DNA from: UBA5078 sp051252515
GTDB lineage: Bacteria > Pseudomonadota > Gammaproteobacteria > Pseudomonadales > Pseudohongiellaceae
Direction of reading: 5' to 3'
DNA: 64,000 nt
NCBI GenBank assembly: GCA_051252515.1
Contig: JBPOFS010000005.1
Coordinates: 1-64,000 of the forward strand
In this document: positions 45,670-55,586 of the stretch, in pieces
How the letters are laid out: each line of letters starts with the position of its first letter
Numbering within the stretch: the first letter of the stretch is position 1
The notes under the pieces: generated by a model
What the model was told of the DNA's origin: nothing
Database searches by the model: none
The model's input: the letters and a program-made list of their open reading frames with translations, nothing else
Made by a program: the position numbers and the translations under genes

Positions 45670-46704
45670 ATGAAATTTGCTGCAAAACTACGTAACCTCA
45701 CATTATTGATTTTAGGCCCCGCGGTCATTGCCGGTATCTCGCTGTTTGTCTATATGCAAGGCGGCCGCTTCGTCAGCACCGACAATGCCTACATTAAAAG
45801 TGATATTACCTCTATAAGCAGTGAAATCACCGGCCGAGTAACCGAGGTGATTCCACATGACAATGATCGCATCGAGAAAGGTCAGCTGTTGTTCCGCTTA
45901 GATGACGCGCCCTACCGTATCGCTCTAGCAAAAGCCCAGGCTAATCTAGCCAATTTAAAAGGCACTCTAGAAAGTGAAAAGGCGGATTATCGTAGCGACC
46001 AACTAGCCATTGAAAATGCCAAAACAGACGTTGATTACCGTTACAAGGAAATGGAACGTATTCGTAAACTGGTGAGCACTCGGTCTGTTCCAGAGGCGCA
46101 ATTCGACCAAGCCGAATACGCATGGCGCACCGCCACCAATGCTTTCGATAATCGCACGCAAGAACTGCAAACCTCTCGTGCGAAACTTATCGACCCAGCC
46201 CTGCCAGTTGAGAAACATCCTCGCTATTTGCAGGCACTTGCAGAGCTAGAGAAAGTCGAACTGGATATTAGCCATCTAGAGATTCGTGCCCCTATTGCCG
46301 GTGTCGCTGTAAACGTCTCTGTACACGAAGGCGAATATGTCATTGCTGGTTCCGAGCTCGTGAGCGTGGTCGATGATCGTAACCTGTGGCTTGAGGCAAA
46401 CTTCAAAGAAACTGATTTAACCTATGTGCGCCCTGGCCAACAGGTCGAAGTCACTATCGACGCCTTCCCAGGACAAACCTTTGCCGCTGTCGTTCAAGGC
46501 ATTACGCCTGCGACAGGGTCAGAGTTTTCATTGTTGCCGGCACAAAACAGCTCGGGCAACTGGATCAAAGTGGTCCAACGTATACAAGTGAATATCGCTT
46601 TGGATGAGATCGACCATAGCTTGCCGATCTCCGCTGGCATGAGTGCCAATGTCGATATCGATACAGGGCGCAGTCGTACTCTGCCTTGGGTCGCTGCTAA
46701 GTAG
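45670..46704 (+). CDS. emrA: HlyD/EmrA-type membrane fusion protein
   Basis: A 344-aa adaptor of a tripartite pump. One N-terminal membrane segment (about 10-28), then the lipoyl-like half STDNAYIKSDITSISSEITGRV, an alpha-helical coiled coil (about 85-180), the second half with EIRAPIAGVAV, and a beta-barrel. The frame is open upstream, but ATG at 45670 has GAGG at the right distance. It lies between marR and emrB. Confidence 0.9.
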   Translation: MKFAAKLRNLTLLILGPAVIAGISLFVYMQGGRFVSTDNAYIKSDITSISSEITGRVTEVIPHDNDRIEKGQLLFRLDDAPYRIALAKAQANLANLKGTLESEKADYRSDQLAIENAKTDVDYRYKEMERIRKLVSTRSVPEAQFDQAEYAWRTATNAFDNRTQELQTSRAKLIDPALPVEKHPRYLQALAELEKVELDISHLEIRAPIAGVAVNVSVHEGEYVIAGSELVSVVDDRNLWLEANFKETDLTYVRPGQQVEVTIDAFPGQTFAAVVQGITPATGSEFSLLPAQNSSGNWIKVVQRIQVNIALDEIDHSLPISAGMSANVDIDTGRSRTLPWVAAK

Positions 46705-46720
46705 ACGCCGGAGAAAGTTA

Positions 46721-48247
46721 ATGTCTAGTGCGTCAGTAGAACCCAAACCAGTCGAGGTAGCATTTCGTGGGTTTATAACCCTATCGATCATGTTAGCGAC
46801 CATCATGCAGGTGCTCGACACCACGATCGCCAACGTTGCCCTGCCGCATATGCAGGGCAGCCTTACCGCTACCCAAGAACAAATCACCTGGGTCTTAACC
46901 TCCTATATTGTGGCCTCGGCCATCATGACCTTACCCACGGCTTGGTTAGCAGGCCGTTATGGGCGCAAGCGCGTTTTCTTGGTCACCGTAGGCGGTTTCA
47001 CTCTAACCTCCATGCTTTGCGGCATGGCTGGCTCCATCGAACAGATGGTGTTGTTTCGTATTCTACAAGGGTGTTTTGGTGCGGCATTAGTGCCATTAGC
47101 ACAAGCCACCATGTTGGATATCAACCCTAAAGAAAACCACGGCAAAGCGATGGCAATGTGGGGAATGGGCGTGATGATCGGCCCTATTCTTGGACCAACC
47201 TTGGGCGGCTGGTTAACAGAGTCTTACAATTGGCGCTGGGTCTTTTATATCAATCTTCCCTTGGGCATCATTGCGTTCTTAGGAATGTTATTTTTCATGC
47301 CCGATTCCGAAAGAGTAAATCGCCCTTTCGATAAGTTCGGTTTTTTAATGCTGACTGTGGTCATCGGCAGTGCGCAGCTATTGATGGATCGCGGCGAACA
47401 TGCGGGTTGGTTCGAGTCTCGTGAAATCCTACTGTATTGCGCTCTGGCTGGCTCGGCCTTATGGATGTATATCGTGCACTCCATGCGGGCGGAACACCCT
47501 TTCCTAACGCCTGCCATTTTCAAAGACCGTAATCTGATGACGAGCCTCGTGTTCATCTTTTTCATCGGCATTATCTTACTTGCGACCATGGCATTGCTGC
47601 CTCCCTATATGCAAAACCTCATGGGTTATCCTGTGATGGATGTAGGGATCATCATGGCGCCAAGAGGTGTCGGAACGATGATCGCGATGATGATCGTTGG
47701 CAAAATCAGCAATCACACAGATCCACGTGGCTTGATGCTATTTGGCCTTCTCTGTACTGCCGGCTCTTTGTATGCGATGACAGGGTTTAGCACTTACGTG
47801 CCACCTCACACACTTGTTTGGACAGGCATGTTGCAAGGCTTCGGTTTGGGCTTCATTTTCGTCCCACTCAGCACCGTCGCCTATGCCACGTTAGCGCCAC
47901 AGTATCGTGCCGAGGGCGCTAGTGTGTTCAGCTTAAGCCGCAATATGGGCAGCAGTGTTGGGATCTCGATGGTCATGGTGGTGCTCAGTCGCAGCATGAC
48001 GAGCAACCATGCCTATCTCACGGAGAACATTACCGCGGCGAATTTGGGTATTGGCACCCATCAACTTCCGCAGTCCATTGCTGAGAACGGCAATAGTCTG
48101 TTGTTATTGTTGGACGCCGAGATCACTCGACAAGCCGGCACTATTGCCTACATCAACGATTTTAAATTAATGATGTGGATGGTAATCGCTGCAGCCCCCT
48201 TAGTGTTTCTATTACGTCGCAACGCGCCAGTTCCCAAACTAGCGTAA
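46721..48247 (+). CDS. emrB: DHA2-family multidrug MFS transporter EmrB
   Basis: A 508-aa inner membrane H+/drug antiporter with about 14 membrane segments. Motif A (AGRYGRKRVFLVT) and motif C (GPILGPTLGGWLTE) are intact. LDTTIANVALPHMQGSL (helix 1) is the DHA2 hallmark. ATG at 46721 has GGAGAAA upstream. With EmrA and an outer-membrane TolC-type protein it would expel hydrophobic compounds. The nodT gene at 51882 could supply that channel. Confidence 0.92.
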   Translation: MSSASVEPKPVEVAFRGFITLSIMLATIMQVLDTTIANVALPHMQGSLTATQEQITWVLTSYIVASAIMTLPTAWLAGRYGRKRVFLVTVGGFTLTSMLCGMAGSIEQMVLFRILQGCFGAALVPLAQATMLDINPKENHGKAMAMWGMGVMIGPILGPTLGGWLTESYNWRWVFYINLPLGIIAFLGMLFFMPDSERVNRPFDKFGFLMLTVVIGSAQLLMDRGEHAGWFESREILLYCALAGSALWMYIVHSMRAEHPFLTPAIFKDRNLMTSLVFIFFIGIILLATMALLPPYMQNLMGYPVMDVGIIMAPRGVGTMIAMMIVGKISNHTDPRGLMLFGLLCTAGSLYAMTGFSTYVPPHTLVWTGMLQGFGLGFIFVPLSTVAYATLAPQYRAEGASVFSLSRNMGSSVGISMVMVVLSRSMTSNHAYLTENITAANLGIGTHQLPQSIAENGNSLLLLLDAEITRQAGTIAYINDFKLMMWMVIAAAPLVFLLRRNAPVPKLA

Positions 48248-48277
48248 CGAATTTACCCCCTCTTTTTATCCCTATCG

Positions 48278-48313
48278 AGGCTTGAGCGCACCGTCGTGCG
48301 TTCAAGCGCCTTT
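48278..48313 (+). terminator. Possible terminator after emrB
   Basis: CTTGAGCGCA / TGCGTTCAAG (10 bp with one G-T pair, loop CCGTCG) can be extended by AGG/CCT and is followed by TTT. It lies 31 bases after emrB and before macA, so it probably separates the two export operons. Confidence 0.45.
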
Positions 48314-48422
48314 AAATCGCGGTAAAACCTCAGTTTTTCATATAAACAGCAACGGATAATGGCCCCTGCTGCGTATGTACTCAGCAAATAGACTCTATTC
48401 ACTAAAATTTGAGACTTTGCCG

Positions 48423-49826
48423 ATGGATTCGCAAGACACATTGACTGCCAACACTCAAGACTCCCCCTTTATGGCGCCTCCTTCTCGTAAGAAGCGCAAG
48501 ATTCGCTGGCCCGCGATCACAGTAATTTTACTGTTCGCGGCCGGTGCTTTTTATTACTTCAACTCGGGTGAAGAAGTCGAAGAAGACCAACCCCTAATCT
48601 CTACAGTCAGTATTGGCAGTATTATCAATACGATCTCCTCAGCTGGCTCTCTCCAGCCTTTCGACTATGTTGATGTCGGCGCCCAGGTGTCCGGCCAACT
48701 GGAAAAACTCTTTGTTGAGGTTGGCGATATTGTAGCCGAAGGCGATGTACTCGCTGAGATCGATGCGCGGACACAACAAAGCCGTGTTGATGCCAGCCGC
48801 TCTGCCATTGAAGCCCAAGAGGCTCAGTTGGGTTCACGGCGCGCATCCTTAGAGCTCGCGCAGACCAACGCTAAGCGTCAAGAACGTCTAATGGAAGCGA
48901 ATGCCACCAGCCAGTTGGACTACGACACGGCAGTAAATAATCTGGTGTCAGCCGAGGCAAGCCTGATACAGCTCCAGAAACAAATCGAACAAGCCCGCGC
49001 CAGCTTACTAAGCGAAGAGACTCAATTGGAGTTCACACGTATCTACGCTCCCATGGCAGGCACAGTAGTCTCTATTGAAATGAATGAAGGACGTACCCTC
49101 AACGCAAGCCAACAATCCCCTACCGTCCTTCGCATTGCCGATCTTACGACCATGACAGTAGAGGCGGAAATCTCTGAAGCGGACATCGGTGACTTAAAGA
49201 AAGGCATGGAGATCTATTTTACAACGCTCAGTGGTGGCACTAGACGCTGGACTGGGGAACTACGACAGATCCTCCCTACCCCTGTTATCGAAAGTAATGT
49301 CGTTCTTTATACTGGCTTATTCGACGTCGATAACTCTGACGGCAGTTTATTGCCCGAGATGACCGCACAGGTTTTCTTTATTACGTCCTCGGCACGTAAT
49401 GTGCTGACAGCTCCATTAGGGGCGTTAACATTCATTGATCCGGCCGAATTGGCTGCACGGCGCGCTGCGGGAGACGCCAATGCGGCAGCAAACACCAATG
49501 TTGAGGGTGCCGCACCGGAAACTAACACTAATGCACAGCAGCGACGCCCAGGCGGTGGACAACGTCCTGCCGGTGTTCGTCGCCCCCCTCGTCCTAGTGC
49601 CGAAGATTCAGGAGCTCGCAGCGTTGCCTTAGCACAAGTGCTACAAAGTGATGGCACCACACAAGAGCGTAGAGTCGTTGTTGGCGTCACGAGCCGCGTC
49701 AGTGCACAAATTATTTCCGGTTTAGAGGAAGGCGATCAGGTCGTGTCTGGTATCGTGCAAACAAGCTCCCGTGCGGCAGCCGATACAGGCAATAGACCCC
49801 GCGGTGGCTTCCCAGGAGGCTTCTAA
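48423..49826 (+). CDS. macA: MacA-type periplasmic adaptor
   Basis: A 467-aa membrane fusion protein with one membrane anchor (about 28-45) and lipoyl halves near DYVDVGAQVSGQLEKL and IYAPMAGTVVSI. A coiled coil runs about 120-205. Residues about 343-399 are an unusual insert rich in Ala, Asn, Gly, Pro and Arg, with runs such as RRPGGGQRPAG and RRPPRP, absent from E. coli MacA (371 aa). A further Gly-rich tail ends the protein (RPRGGFPGGF). The stop overlaps macB (TAATG). Confidence 0.9.
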   Translation: MDSQDTLTANTQDSPFMAPPSRKKRKIRWPAITVILLFAAGAFYYFNSGEEVEEDQPLISTVSIGSIINTISSAGSLQPFDYVDVGAQVSGQLEKLFVEVGDIVAEGDVLAEIDARTQQSRVDASRSAIEAQEAQLGSRRASLELAQTNAKRQERLMEANATSQLDYDTAVNNLVSAEASLIQLQKQIEQARASLLSEETQLEFTRIYAPMAGTVVSIEMNEGRTLNASQQSPTVLRIADLTTMTVEAEISEADIGDLKKGMEIYFTTLSGGTRRWTGELRQILPTPVIESNVVLYTGLFDVDNSDGSLLPEMTAQVFFITSSARNVLTAPLGALTFIDPAELAARRAAGDANAAANTNVEGAAPETNTNAQQRRPGGGQRPAGVRRPPRPSAEDSGARSVALAQVLQSDGTTQERRVVVGVTSRVSAQIISGLEEGDQVVSGIVQTSSRAAADTGNRPRGGFPGGF

Positions 49827-51868
49827 TGAACACAGGCGTTATCGATGGCGCGCATTTGCCCAACGATCGTTCAGTGGGCAACACAAAACGTGACGGCGAA
49901 GTCATTGATCAGAATATTCCGATCATAGAACTGCGCGACATTTCTCGCACATTTGTGACCGGTGGTGGCGTCGTCGTAAAAGCTTTACGCGGAATCAACC
50001 TCAAGATTCATATGGGTGAATTCGTTGCGATCATGGGTCAGTCGGGTTCGGGAAAATCGACTTTGATGAATATCTTAGGCTGCCTCGACAAACCCACTGA
50101 CGGCACCTATATGTTTGCAGGTAAAAACATCAAGGATTTTGCACCTGATGATCTTGCCTGGTTACGCCGTGAGGCATTTGGCTTCGTGTTCCAAAGCTAT
50201 AACCTATTGCCTCATGCTAGTGCCGAAGAAAACGTCGAGATCCCTGCGATCTATGCCGGGCTATCCTCTGCCGAGCGCAAATTTAAAGCCGAAGCACTGT
50301 TGAGCTCTCTCGGGCTTGGTGATCGTCTCGACCATCGCCCTAGCCAACTCTCTGGTGGACAGCAACAGCGGGTGTCTATCGCCCGAGCCCTAATGAACGG
50401 CGGCAATATTATTCTTGCCGACGAACCTACAGGGGCATTGGATTCTAAAAGCGGCATTGAAGTGATGGCCTTGTTGAAAGATCTTGCCAAACAAGGCCAT
50501 ACCGTCATTATCATTACGCACGATCCTAAGATTGCGGCACAGGCCGATCGCAGCATCGAGTTTAAAGACGGCCAAGTAATCGAAGATAAACGCATAGAAG
50601 GCCATGAGCACGAGTATCAAGGCAATCAGAAACTGCGCCAGCTGTTCATGAACCGCAAGGCCACCTCGCCTTTCGCTGGGCTTGGTGACGCCATCAATAT
50701 GGCATTTCGCTCCCTTACCTCTAATATATTTCGTACCATATTAACGTTGCTAGGCATCGTGATCGGTGTCGCCTCGGTGGTCGCCATGCTGGCCATTGGC
50801 CAAGGCGCTAGCCAAGAGATTGTCGATAGGATTAGCTCGATCGGCACGAATCTATTAACGCTGCAGGCCGCAAGAATCCCAGGACAAAGGCGCTCGGCCC
50901 CATCCACGTTAACCTTTGAAGATGCCGACGCGATCTATGCTGATTTGCCTAATGTATTAGGTACTTTGCCAGAGTTACAAGGCAACTTAACTGTCCGCTA
51001 TGGTCGTCAAGATTACTCAACCACTGTGACCGCCACTGGTGAATCACTCCCGGAACTACGCAACTGGCCCTTAGCACAGGGCGTATTTTTTACGCGTGAG
51101 GATAGCGACGATTACACGTCAGTCGCTGTCTTGGGCTCTACTGTGGCCGCCGAAATGTTTCCCGATGGTGGTGATCCATTAGGCGAGTATATTTTGATTC
51201 GCAACATTCCTTTCCAAATCATTGGCGTGCTTACAAGCAAAGGGGCCTCAGGGTTTGGAGGTAGCGATCAGGATGACGTGGTCTTTGTACCGCTACGAAG
51301 TGGCGCACTGCGTTTATTTGGTCAGGTCTATGCCCGCTCGATCACTGTCGCTGTGGAAGATATCGACACCATTAGCGCTACCGAAGACAATCTGCGCGAG
51401 TTTATGATTGCCCGTCACGGCGCTGAAGACTTCCGTATCTTCAATAGCGCGGAGCTACTCGACACTGTCTCGGCTTCCCAAGACACCATGACAATGCTGT
51501 TAGGGTCAGTGGCCGCCATTTCATTATTGGTGGGCGGTATCGGTGTCATGAATATCATGCTGGTCTCTGTCACCGAGCGAACCCGGGAGATCGGGATTCG
51601 TATGGCCACAGGGGCTAGGCAATCTGACATTCTCGCCCAGTTCCTTTCTGAGGCGATCGTGGTCTCCGGTGTCGGGGGGCTAATAGGTATTATATTCGGT
51701 GTCAGTGTAGGGCTTGTATTGCAGTACTTTGGCGTGGCCATCAAGTTTACTTCCACCCCGATGATTTTGGCTTTTTGCAGCGCTGCGATTACAGGGCTCG
51801 TATTTGGCTTTACCCCTGCCCGCAAAGCAGCCCGTCTTGACCCTGTTGTGGCATTAGCGAATGAATAA
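49826..51868 (+). CDS. macB: MacB-type ABC exporter
   Basis: A 680-aa fused ATPase/permease. The ABC domain (about 30-265) has Walker A MGQSGSGKSTLMN, signature LSGGQQQRVSIARAL and Walker B ILADEPTGALDS. A membrane segment near 305, a large periplasmic domain (about 330-550) and three C-terminal membrane segments with the FtsX-type RTREIGIRMATGARQSDIL follow. A leader of about 30 residues precedes the ABC domain. With MacA and an OMF it exports macrolides, lipopeptides or virulence peptides. Confidence 0.95.
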   Translation: MNTGVIDGAHLPNDRSVGNTKRDGEVIDQNIPIIELRDISRTFVTGGGVVVKALRGINLKIHMGEFVAIMGQSGSGKSTLMNILGCLDKPTDGTYMFAGKNIKDFAPDDLAWLRREAFGFVFQSYNLLPHASAEENVEIPAIYAGLSSAERKFKAEALLSSLGLGDRLDHRPSQLSGGQQQRVSIARALMNGGNIILADEPTGALDSKSGIEVMALLKDLAKQGHTVIIITHDPKIAAQADRSIEFKDGQVIEDKRIEGHEHEYQGNQKLRQLFMNRKATSPFAGLGDAINMAFRSLTSNIFRTILTLLGIVIGVASVVAMLAIGQGASQEIVDRISSIGTNLLTLQAARIPGQRRSAPSTLTFEDADAIYADLPNVLGTLPELQGNLTVRYGRQDYSTTVTATGESLPELRNWPLAQGVFFTREDSDDYTSVAVLGSTVAAEMFPDGGDPLGEYILIRNIPFQIIGVLTSKGASGFGGSDQDDVVFVPLRSGALRLFGQVYARSITVAVEDIDTISATEDNLREFMIARHGAEDFRIFNSAELLDTVSASQDTMTMLLGSVAAISLLVGGIGVMNIMLVSVTERTREIGIRMATGARQSDILAQFLSEAIVVSGVGGLIGIIFGVSVGLVLQYFGVAIKFTSTPMILAFCSAAITGLVFGFTPARKAARLDPVVALANE

Positions 51869-51881
51869 GGATTATAGAATT

Positions 51882-53297
51882 ATGCGTTACCTATCTAGAC
51901 AAACGCTAACAAGAACCGCCATGGCCACTTGCATCGCATTGGCGGTAAGCGCGTGCGTTAACACCGAAGTGCCTTCACTCATTGACACCGATGTGCCACA
52001 AGATTGGAGCCTTTCAGCGAACGAGACGACGCCACAATGGCCTAGTATGACTTGGTGGCAGAATTTTTCTGACCCAGAGCTGAGCGCTTTAATCGCACAA
52101 GTCTCACAAGAGAACTTTGATTTGGCGAACAACCGCCGCAACCTTGAAACGGCACAGATCAATTTACGCGAAGCCGGTTTTGATTTATTACCAAGCGGTA
52201 GCATTACCCTTGGCACCGGTGCGAGCTATAGCGAAACACGTGCCGACGGCGCTAGTACGAGTAGCAGCCCGAACGTGCCTTTCGAACTCGGTGCCACATT
52301 AAGTTACAGCAACATCATCAGCAAACCGGCCATTTACACTAAAGCCGTTGCAGATTATGAATCCCGTGCCGCACAAGTGGCCGACGTGGCACTCACCACA
52401 TTAGGCACTTCTGCCTCTACGTATTTTCAGCTGCTATTGATTCGCGACAAGATTACCGCGGCGCAACAGAACGTTGCCAATGCTCAATCGATCAGCGATA
52501 TCGCAACAGCCCGAGTTGAAGCCGGTGTAGCAGTGCCCATCGAAGCCTTGCAGCAACAAATTGCCTTGCAGCGCGAGATGGCAGCCTTGAGCAGCTTAAA
52601 ACAGAGCGAGCTTTCAGCGCTGGCATCATTGGCTCTACTCAGTGGCAACGGAGTTCAAGGTTATAGTATCAATGGCGAAACACTGGCCGGTATTAATGTG
52701 CCCACAATAGCCCCAGGCATCCCTTCCGAGCTATTGTTGCGACGCCCTGATCTGGTTCAGGCCGAAGCCAACTTACGCAGCGCCACCGCCAGTGTCGATA
52801 TCGTGCGCAATGACTATTTTCCAGACATCGCACTGACCAGTAATCTCAGTGCGGGCAGCACATCTCTTACCGAGCTTGTGACCTCCCCTGACACGTTTCT
52901 CAATTTTAATGCCTCGGTATTGCAGACCTTGCTCGACAACGGACAACGCTCACGCAATGTAGAACGCACGCAATTAACACTGGAGAGTTCATTCTCCGAT
53001 TATCGTAAAGCGGTGTTAAACGCGTTTAACGAGATCGAAGTGTTGCTCAGCAATATGCAAGTGCAGAACGAATTGGTAGAGGTGTCTTTGCAGAGCTTAA
53101 GTGCCGCAGAGGAATCGTTCAGGATTGCACAGGTACGCTATGAAGAAGGCGTCACTGACTTTCAAACCGTGCTGACGACTCAGAACACTTTATTTAGCAG
53201 CCGAAACAGTTATCTGGACACCAAACTATCCCAGCTCAACACCACAGTGAATCTCTATCAGGCGCTCGGTGGCGGCTGGGAGAAAGAAACGCCCTAG
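51882..53297 (+). CDS. NodT-family outer membrane efflux lipoprotein
   Basis: About 471 aa; TolC/OprM-type outer membrane factor. A signal with lipobox LAVSAC ends near residue 25. Two OEP repeats give the internal duplication; SELLLRRPDLVQAEANLRSATA (about 285) is the NodT hallmark. ATG at 51882 is used because TAAGGA lies 10 bases upstream. An earlier ATG at 51861 overlaps the end of macB. It completes a full macA-macB-OMF tripartite pump. Confidence 0.93.
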   Translation: MRYLSRQTLTRTAMATCIALAVSACVNTEVPSLIDTDVPQDWSLSANETTPQWPSMTWWQNFSDPELSALIAQVSQENFDLANNRRNLETAQINLREAGFDLLPSGSITLGTGASYSETRADGASTSSSPNVPFELGATLSYSNIISKPAIYTKAVADYESRAAQVADVALTTLGTSASTYFQLLLIRDKITAAQQNVANAQSISDIATARVEAGVAVPIEALQQQIALQREMAALSSLKQSELSALASLALLSGNGVQGYSINGETLAGINVPTIAPGIPSELLLRRPDLVQAEANLRSATASVDIVRNDYFPDIALTSNLSAGSTSLTELVTSPDTFLNFNASVLQTLLDNGQRSRNVERTQLTLESSFSDYRKAVLNAFNEIEVLLSNMQVQNELVEVSLQSLSAAEESFRIAQVRYEEGVTDFQTVLTTQNTLFSSRNSYLDTKLSQLNTTVNLYQALGGGWEKETP

Positions 53298-53367
53298 TGC
53301 TCTGCACTGGAGATTGGGGGTTTGATGGGCTAAAGTGGCGCTTTGTTCGATAATAGAGATCCACTTG

Positions 53368-54216
53368 ATGGCCGAAGACACTGAGGCAAAAAAAACCCGC
53401 AAAGAACGTATCAATGACGTAATTTTCGGGTTCGATTCTAAGGCGGGTAGAAGCTTCGACCTGGTGTTGATCTTCGCTATCAGCGCCAGTGTGTTGGCTG
53501 TGTTATTGGACTCAGTCAGCTGGGAAAATACAAGCTTTGACCTTGTCTTGTATCGCCTCGAATGGCTATTTACCATCGCCTTTACTATTGAGTATGGTCT
53601 GCGTGTTTACAGCGCCGACCATCCCCGTCGTTATATCACCAGCTTTTACGGCCTGATCGATCTTTTATCAATCTTACCGACTTATCTTGCCTTCTTCTTT
53701 GCCGGCGCCAACTACCTTGTAGTTATTCGCGTGCTTCGGGTATTGCGTATATTCCGCGTCTTAAAATTATTCCGCTACATTGGTGAAGCCAATCTATTGT
53801 TCAGTGCCCTTGTAAACGCAAGGCGCAAGATTTTCATCTTCATCTTCGCCGTCCTCAATTTGGTCGTCGTGTTCGGGACTCTCATGTTTCTCATCGAGGG
53901 GCCGGACAATGGCTTTAGCAATATTCCCCAAAGCATCTATTGGGCGATTGTGACGATCACTACCGTGGGCTATGGGGATATCGCACCACAGACACCTCTT
54001 GGGCAGTTTGTGGCGGCAATCGCGATGATTTGTGGCTATGGCATTATCGCCGTGCCCACCGGCATTATCGGGGCGGAGTTGATGCAGGAGTTTCAAACAA
54101 GAGCATCACCCTCTGCGCAGAAAAAGATCGAATGCCCTCATTGCATGGCGAAGGATCATCAGAGTGATGCCACCTATTGTCGCGCCTGTGGCGGACTCTT
54201 AGCCCCCGAGAAGTAA
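53368..54216 (+). CDS. Voltage-gated potassium channel with C-terminal zinc ribbon
   Basis: A 282-aa inner membrane channel with six membrane segments. The arginine-bearing S4 (VIRVLRVLRIFRVLKLFR) and selectivity filter TTVGYGD (about 197-203) are plain. After S6 a short cytoplasmic tail carries CPHC and CRACGG (about 252-275), a four-Cys zinc-ribbon-like motif. It resembles the KvAP/Kch group. The role of the ribbon (tetramer assembly or sensing) is inference. Confidence 0.9.
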   Translation: MAEDTEAKKTRKERINDVIFGFDSKAGRSFDLVLIFAISASVLAVLLDSVSWENTSFDLVLYRLEWLFTIAFTIEYGLRVYSADHPRRYITSFYGLIDLLSILPTYLAFFFAGANYLVVIRVLRVLRIFRVLKLFRYIGEANLLFSALVNARRKIFIFIFAVLNLVVVFGTLMFLIEGPDNGFSNIPQSIYWAIVTITTVGYGDIAPQTPLGQFVAAIAMICGYGIIAVPTGIIGAELMQEFQTRASPSAQKKIECPHCMAKDHQSDATYCRACGGLLAPEK

Positions 54217-54231
54217 TACTAACCCCAAAGG

Positions 54232-54597
54232 TTATGTCTTCTTCGCCAAGGCATCCTTCAGCCCCGCAAAGGGGTTATGGGTGGCAGCAACCGATTGGTT
54301 TTCAGCGTTACCGCCGTAGCGGATAAAGTTGGCAAACTTGCTGTGTTCTTCATCGTGACAATACAAGCACAGCAGCTCCCAGTTGCTGCCGTCAGTAGGG
54401 TTATCATCATGGTTATGATTGACATGGTGCACCGTGAGTTCGCGCAGATTAACCCGGGTAAACTCCCGAGCACAGCGCCCACAGATCCACGGATACAGCT
54501 TAAGTGCTTGTTCACGGTAACCCTTCTCGCGTTTCGCCATATAGTCACGCTGGGCGTCTAAGGCGCGATCAACTTTAGCACTCTTTATTTTATCCAT
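54232..54597 (-). CDS. yajD: YajD-family HNH nuclease
   Basis: A 121-aa protein of the HNH endonuclease superfamily. The zinc pair CGRCA, the HNH core LTVHHVNHNHDDNPTDGSNWELLCLYCHDEEHS and a basic N-terminal helix are seen. E. coli YajD is uncharacterised. The start is MDKIKSAKVDRALDAQRDYM. It converges with the channel gene. Confidence 0.9.
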   Translation of the reverse strand: MDKIKSAKVDRALDAQRDYMAKREKGYREQALKLYPWICGRCAREFTRVNLRELTVHHVNHNHDDNPTDGSNWELLCLYCHDEEHSKFANFIRYGGNAENQSVAATHNPFAGLKDALAKKT

Positions 54598-54701
54598 AGG
54601 TCACTCGTCGAAAGCTAAGAAATTTGGCTAATAGAATGAACCCTTGGCATCTTGATAGCCAGCATTGATAATCAACACTCACTCAAGCAGTGGACCCTCT
54701 C

Positions 54702-55568
54702 ATGACACCGCGTTTTAAAAAGCTTCTACTCCTCTTTGTGCTTCTATGCATGACAGCCTATCTGTTAACTCAGACCAATGCACAAGAAGGCACTACGGAC
54801 ACTGGCCTTAGCGCCGTATTTACACCACACAGCTTCGCCAGTGACGACTTCGATCTGCACTATGTGGACAGTGGCAATATTGGTAAACCCACCATCGTCT
54901 TCATCCACGGCACCCCTGGAAGTTTGCGTTCGATGCGCCGCGTTATGGCTGATCCTGTCTTGCTCAGTGCGGCACGACTGATCTCGATCGATCGACCAGG
55001 CTGGGGACAATCGGCATTGCCCGAAGGCCAACGCAGTGAAGCCGATTTCAATACCCAAATAGCCCTGATCACCCCACTGCTCTATCGATTAAAAGAAGAA
55101 TCAAACGACCAACCCTTACTTCTAGTCGGGCATTCCTATGGGGGATCTATTGCACCCTACATCGCGTTTCGCCACCCCGCACTCATAGACGCAATTGTGA
55201 TGGCCGCCAGCGCGATTGATCCAGAGCTTGGCAAACCACGCTGGTACAACCGCGCCGCCAACACATGGCTCGTGTCGCGCTTTTTAGACGATGCCTTGCT
55301 CAAGGCCAACGATGAAATAAAGGGAGTCTATGACGCACTGGAACAACTGCGCCCATGGTGGGCTGGGGTGACAATGCCGATGGTGTTTGTGCAAGGCGAA
55401 GACGACTCACTCGTCGATCCGCGCAATCTAGATTTTGCCCAACAATATTTGCCGCCGAACAATACCAAGATTGTGCGTCTGCCAAATCAAGGCCATCTAT
55501 TACAGGTTCAACAGTATGAGCTGCTAGCCCAATTAACCTTATCGTTATTGGGGCAAGTCACGCAGTAG
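54702..55568 (+). CDS. Alpha/beta hydrolase, exported
   Basis: About 288 aa with an N-terminal signal or anchor (about 5-25, FKKLLLLFVLLCMTAYLL). The fold motifs are FIHGTPGSLRSM (oxyanion HG), nucleophile elbow VGHSYGGSI, acid in EDDSLVDPRN and catalytic His in NQGHLLQ. ATG at 54702 and GTG at 54690 are both possible. The substrate is unknown. It converges on the diguanylate cyclase gene. Confidence 0.85.
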   Translation: MTPRFKKLLLLFVLLCMTAYLLTQTNAQEGTTDTGLSAVFTPHSFASDDFDLHYVDSGNIGKPTIVFIHGTPGSLRSMRRVMADPVLLSAARLISIDRPGWGQSALPEGQRSEADFNTQIALITPLLYRLKEESNDQPLLLVGHSYGGSIAPYIAFRHPALIDAIVMAASAIDPELGKPRWYNRAANTWLVSRFLDDALLKANDEIKGVYDALEQLRPWWAGVTMPMVFVQGEDDSLVDPRNLDFAQQYLPPNNTKIVRLPNQGHLLQVQQYELLAQLTLSLLGQVTQ

Positions 55569-55586
55569 TCTGGGGGGTAAGTGAGT

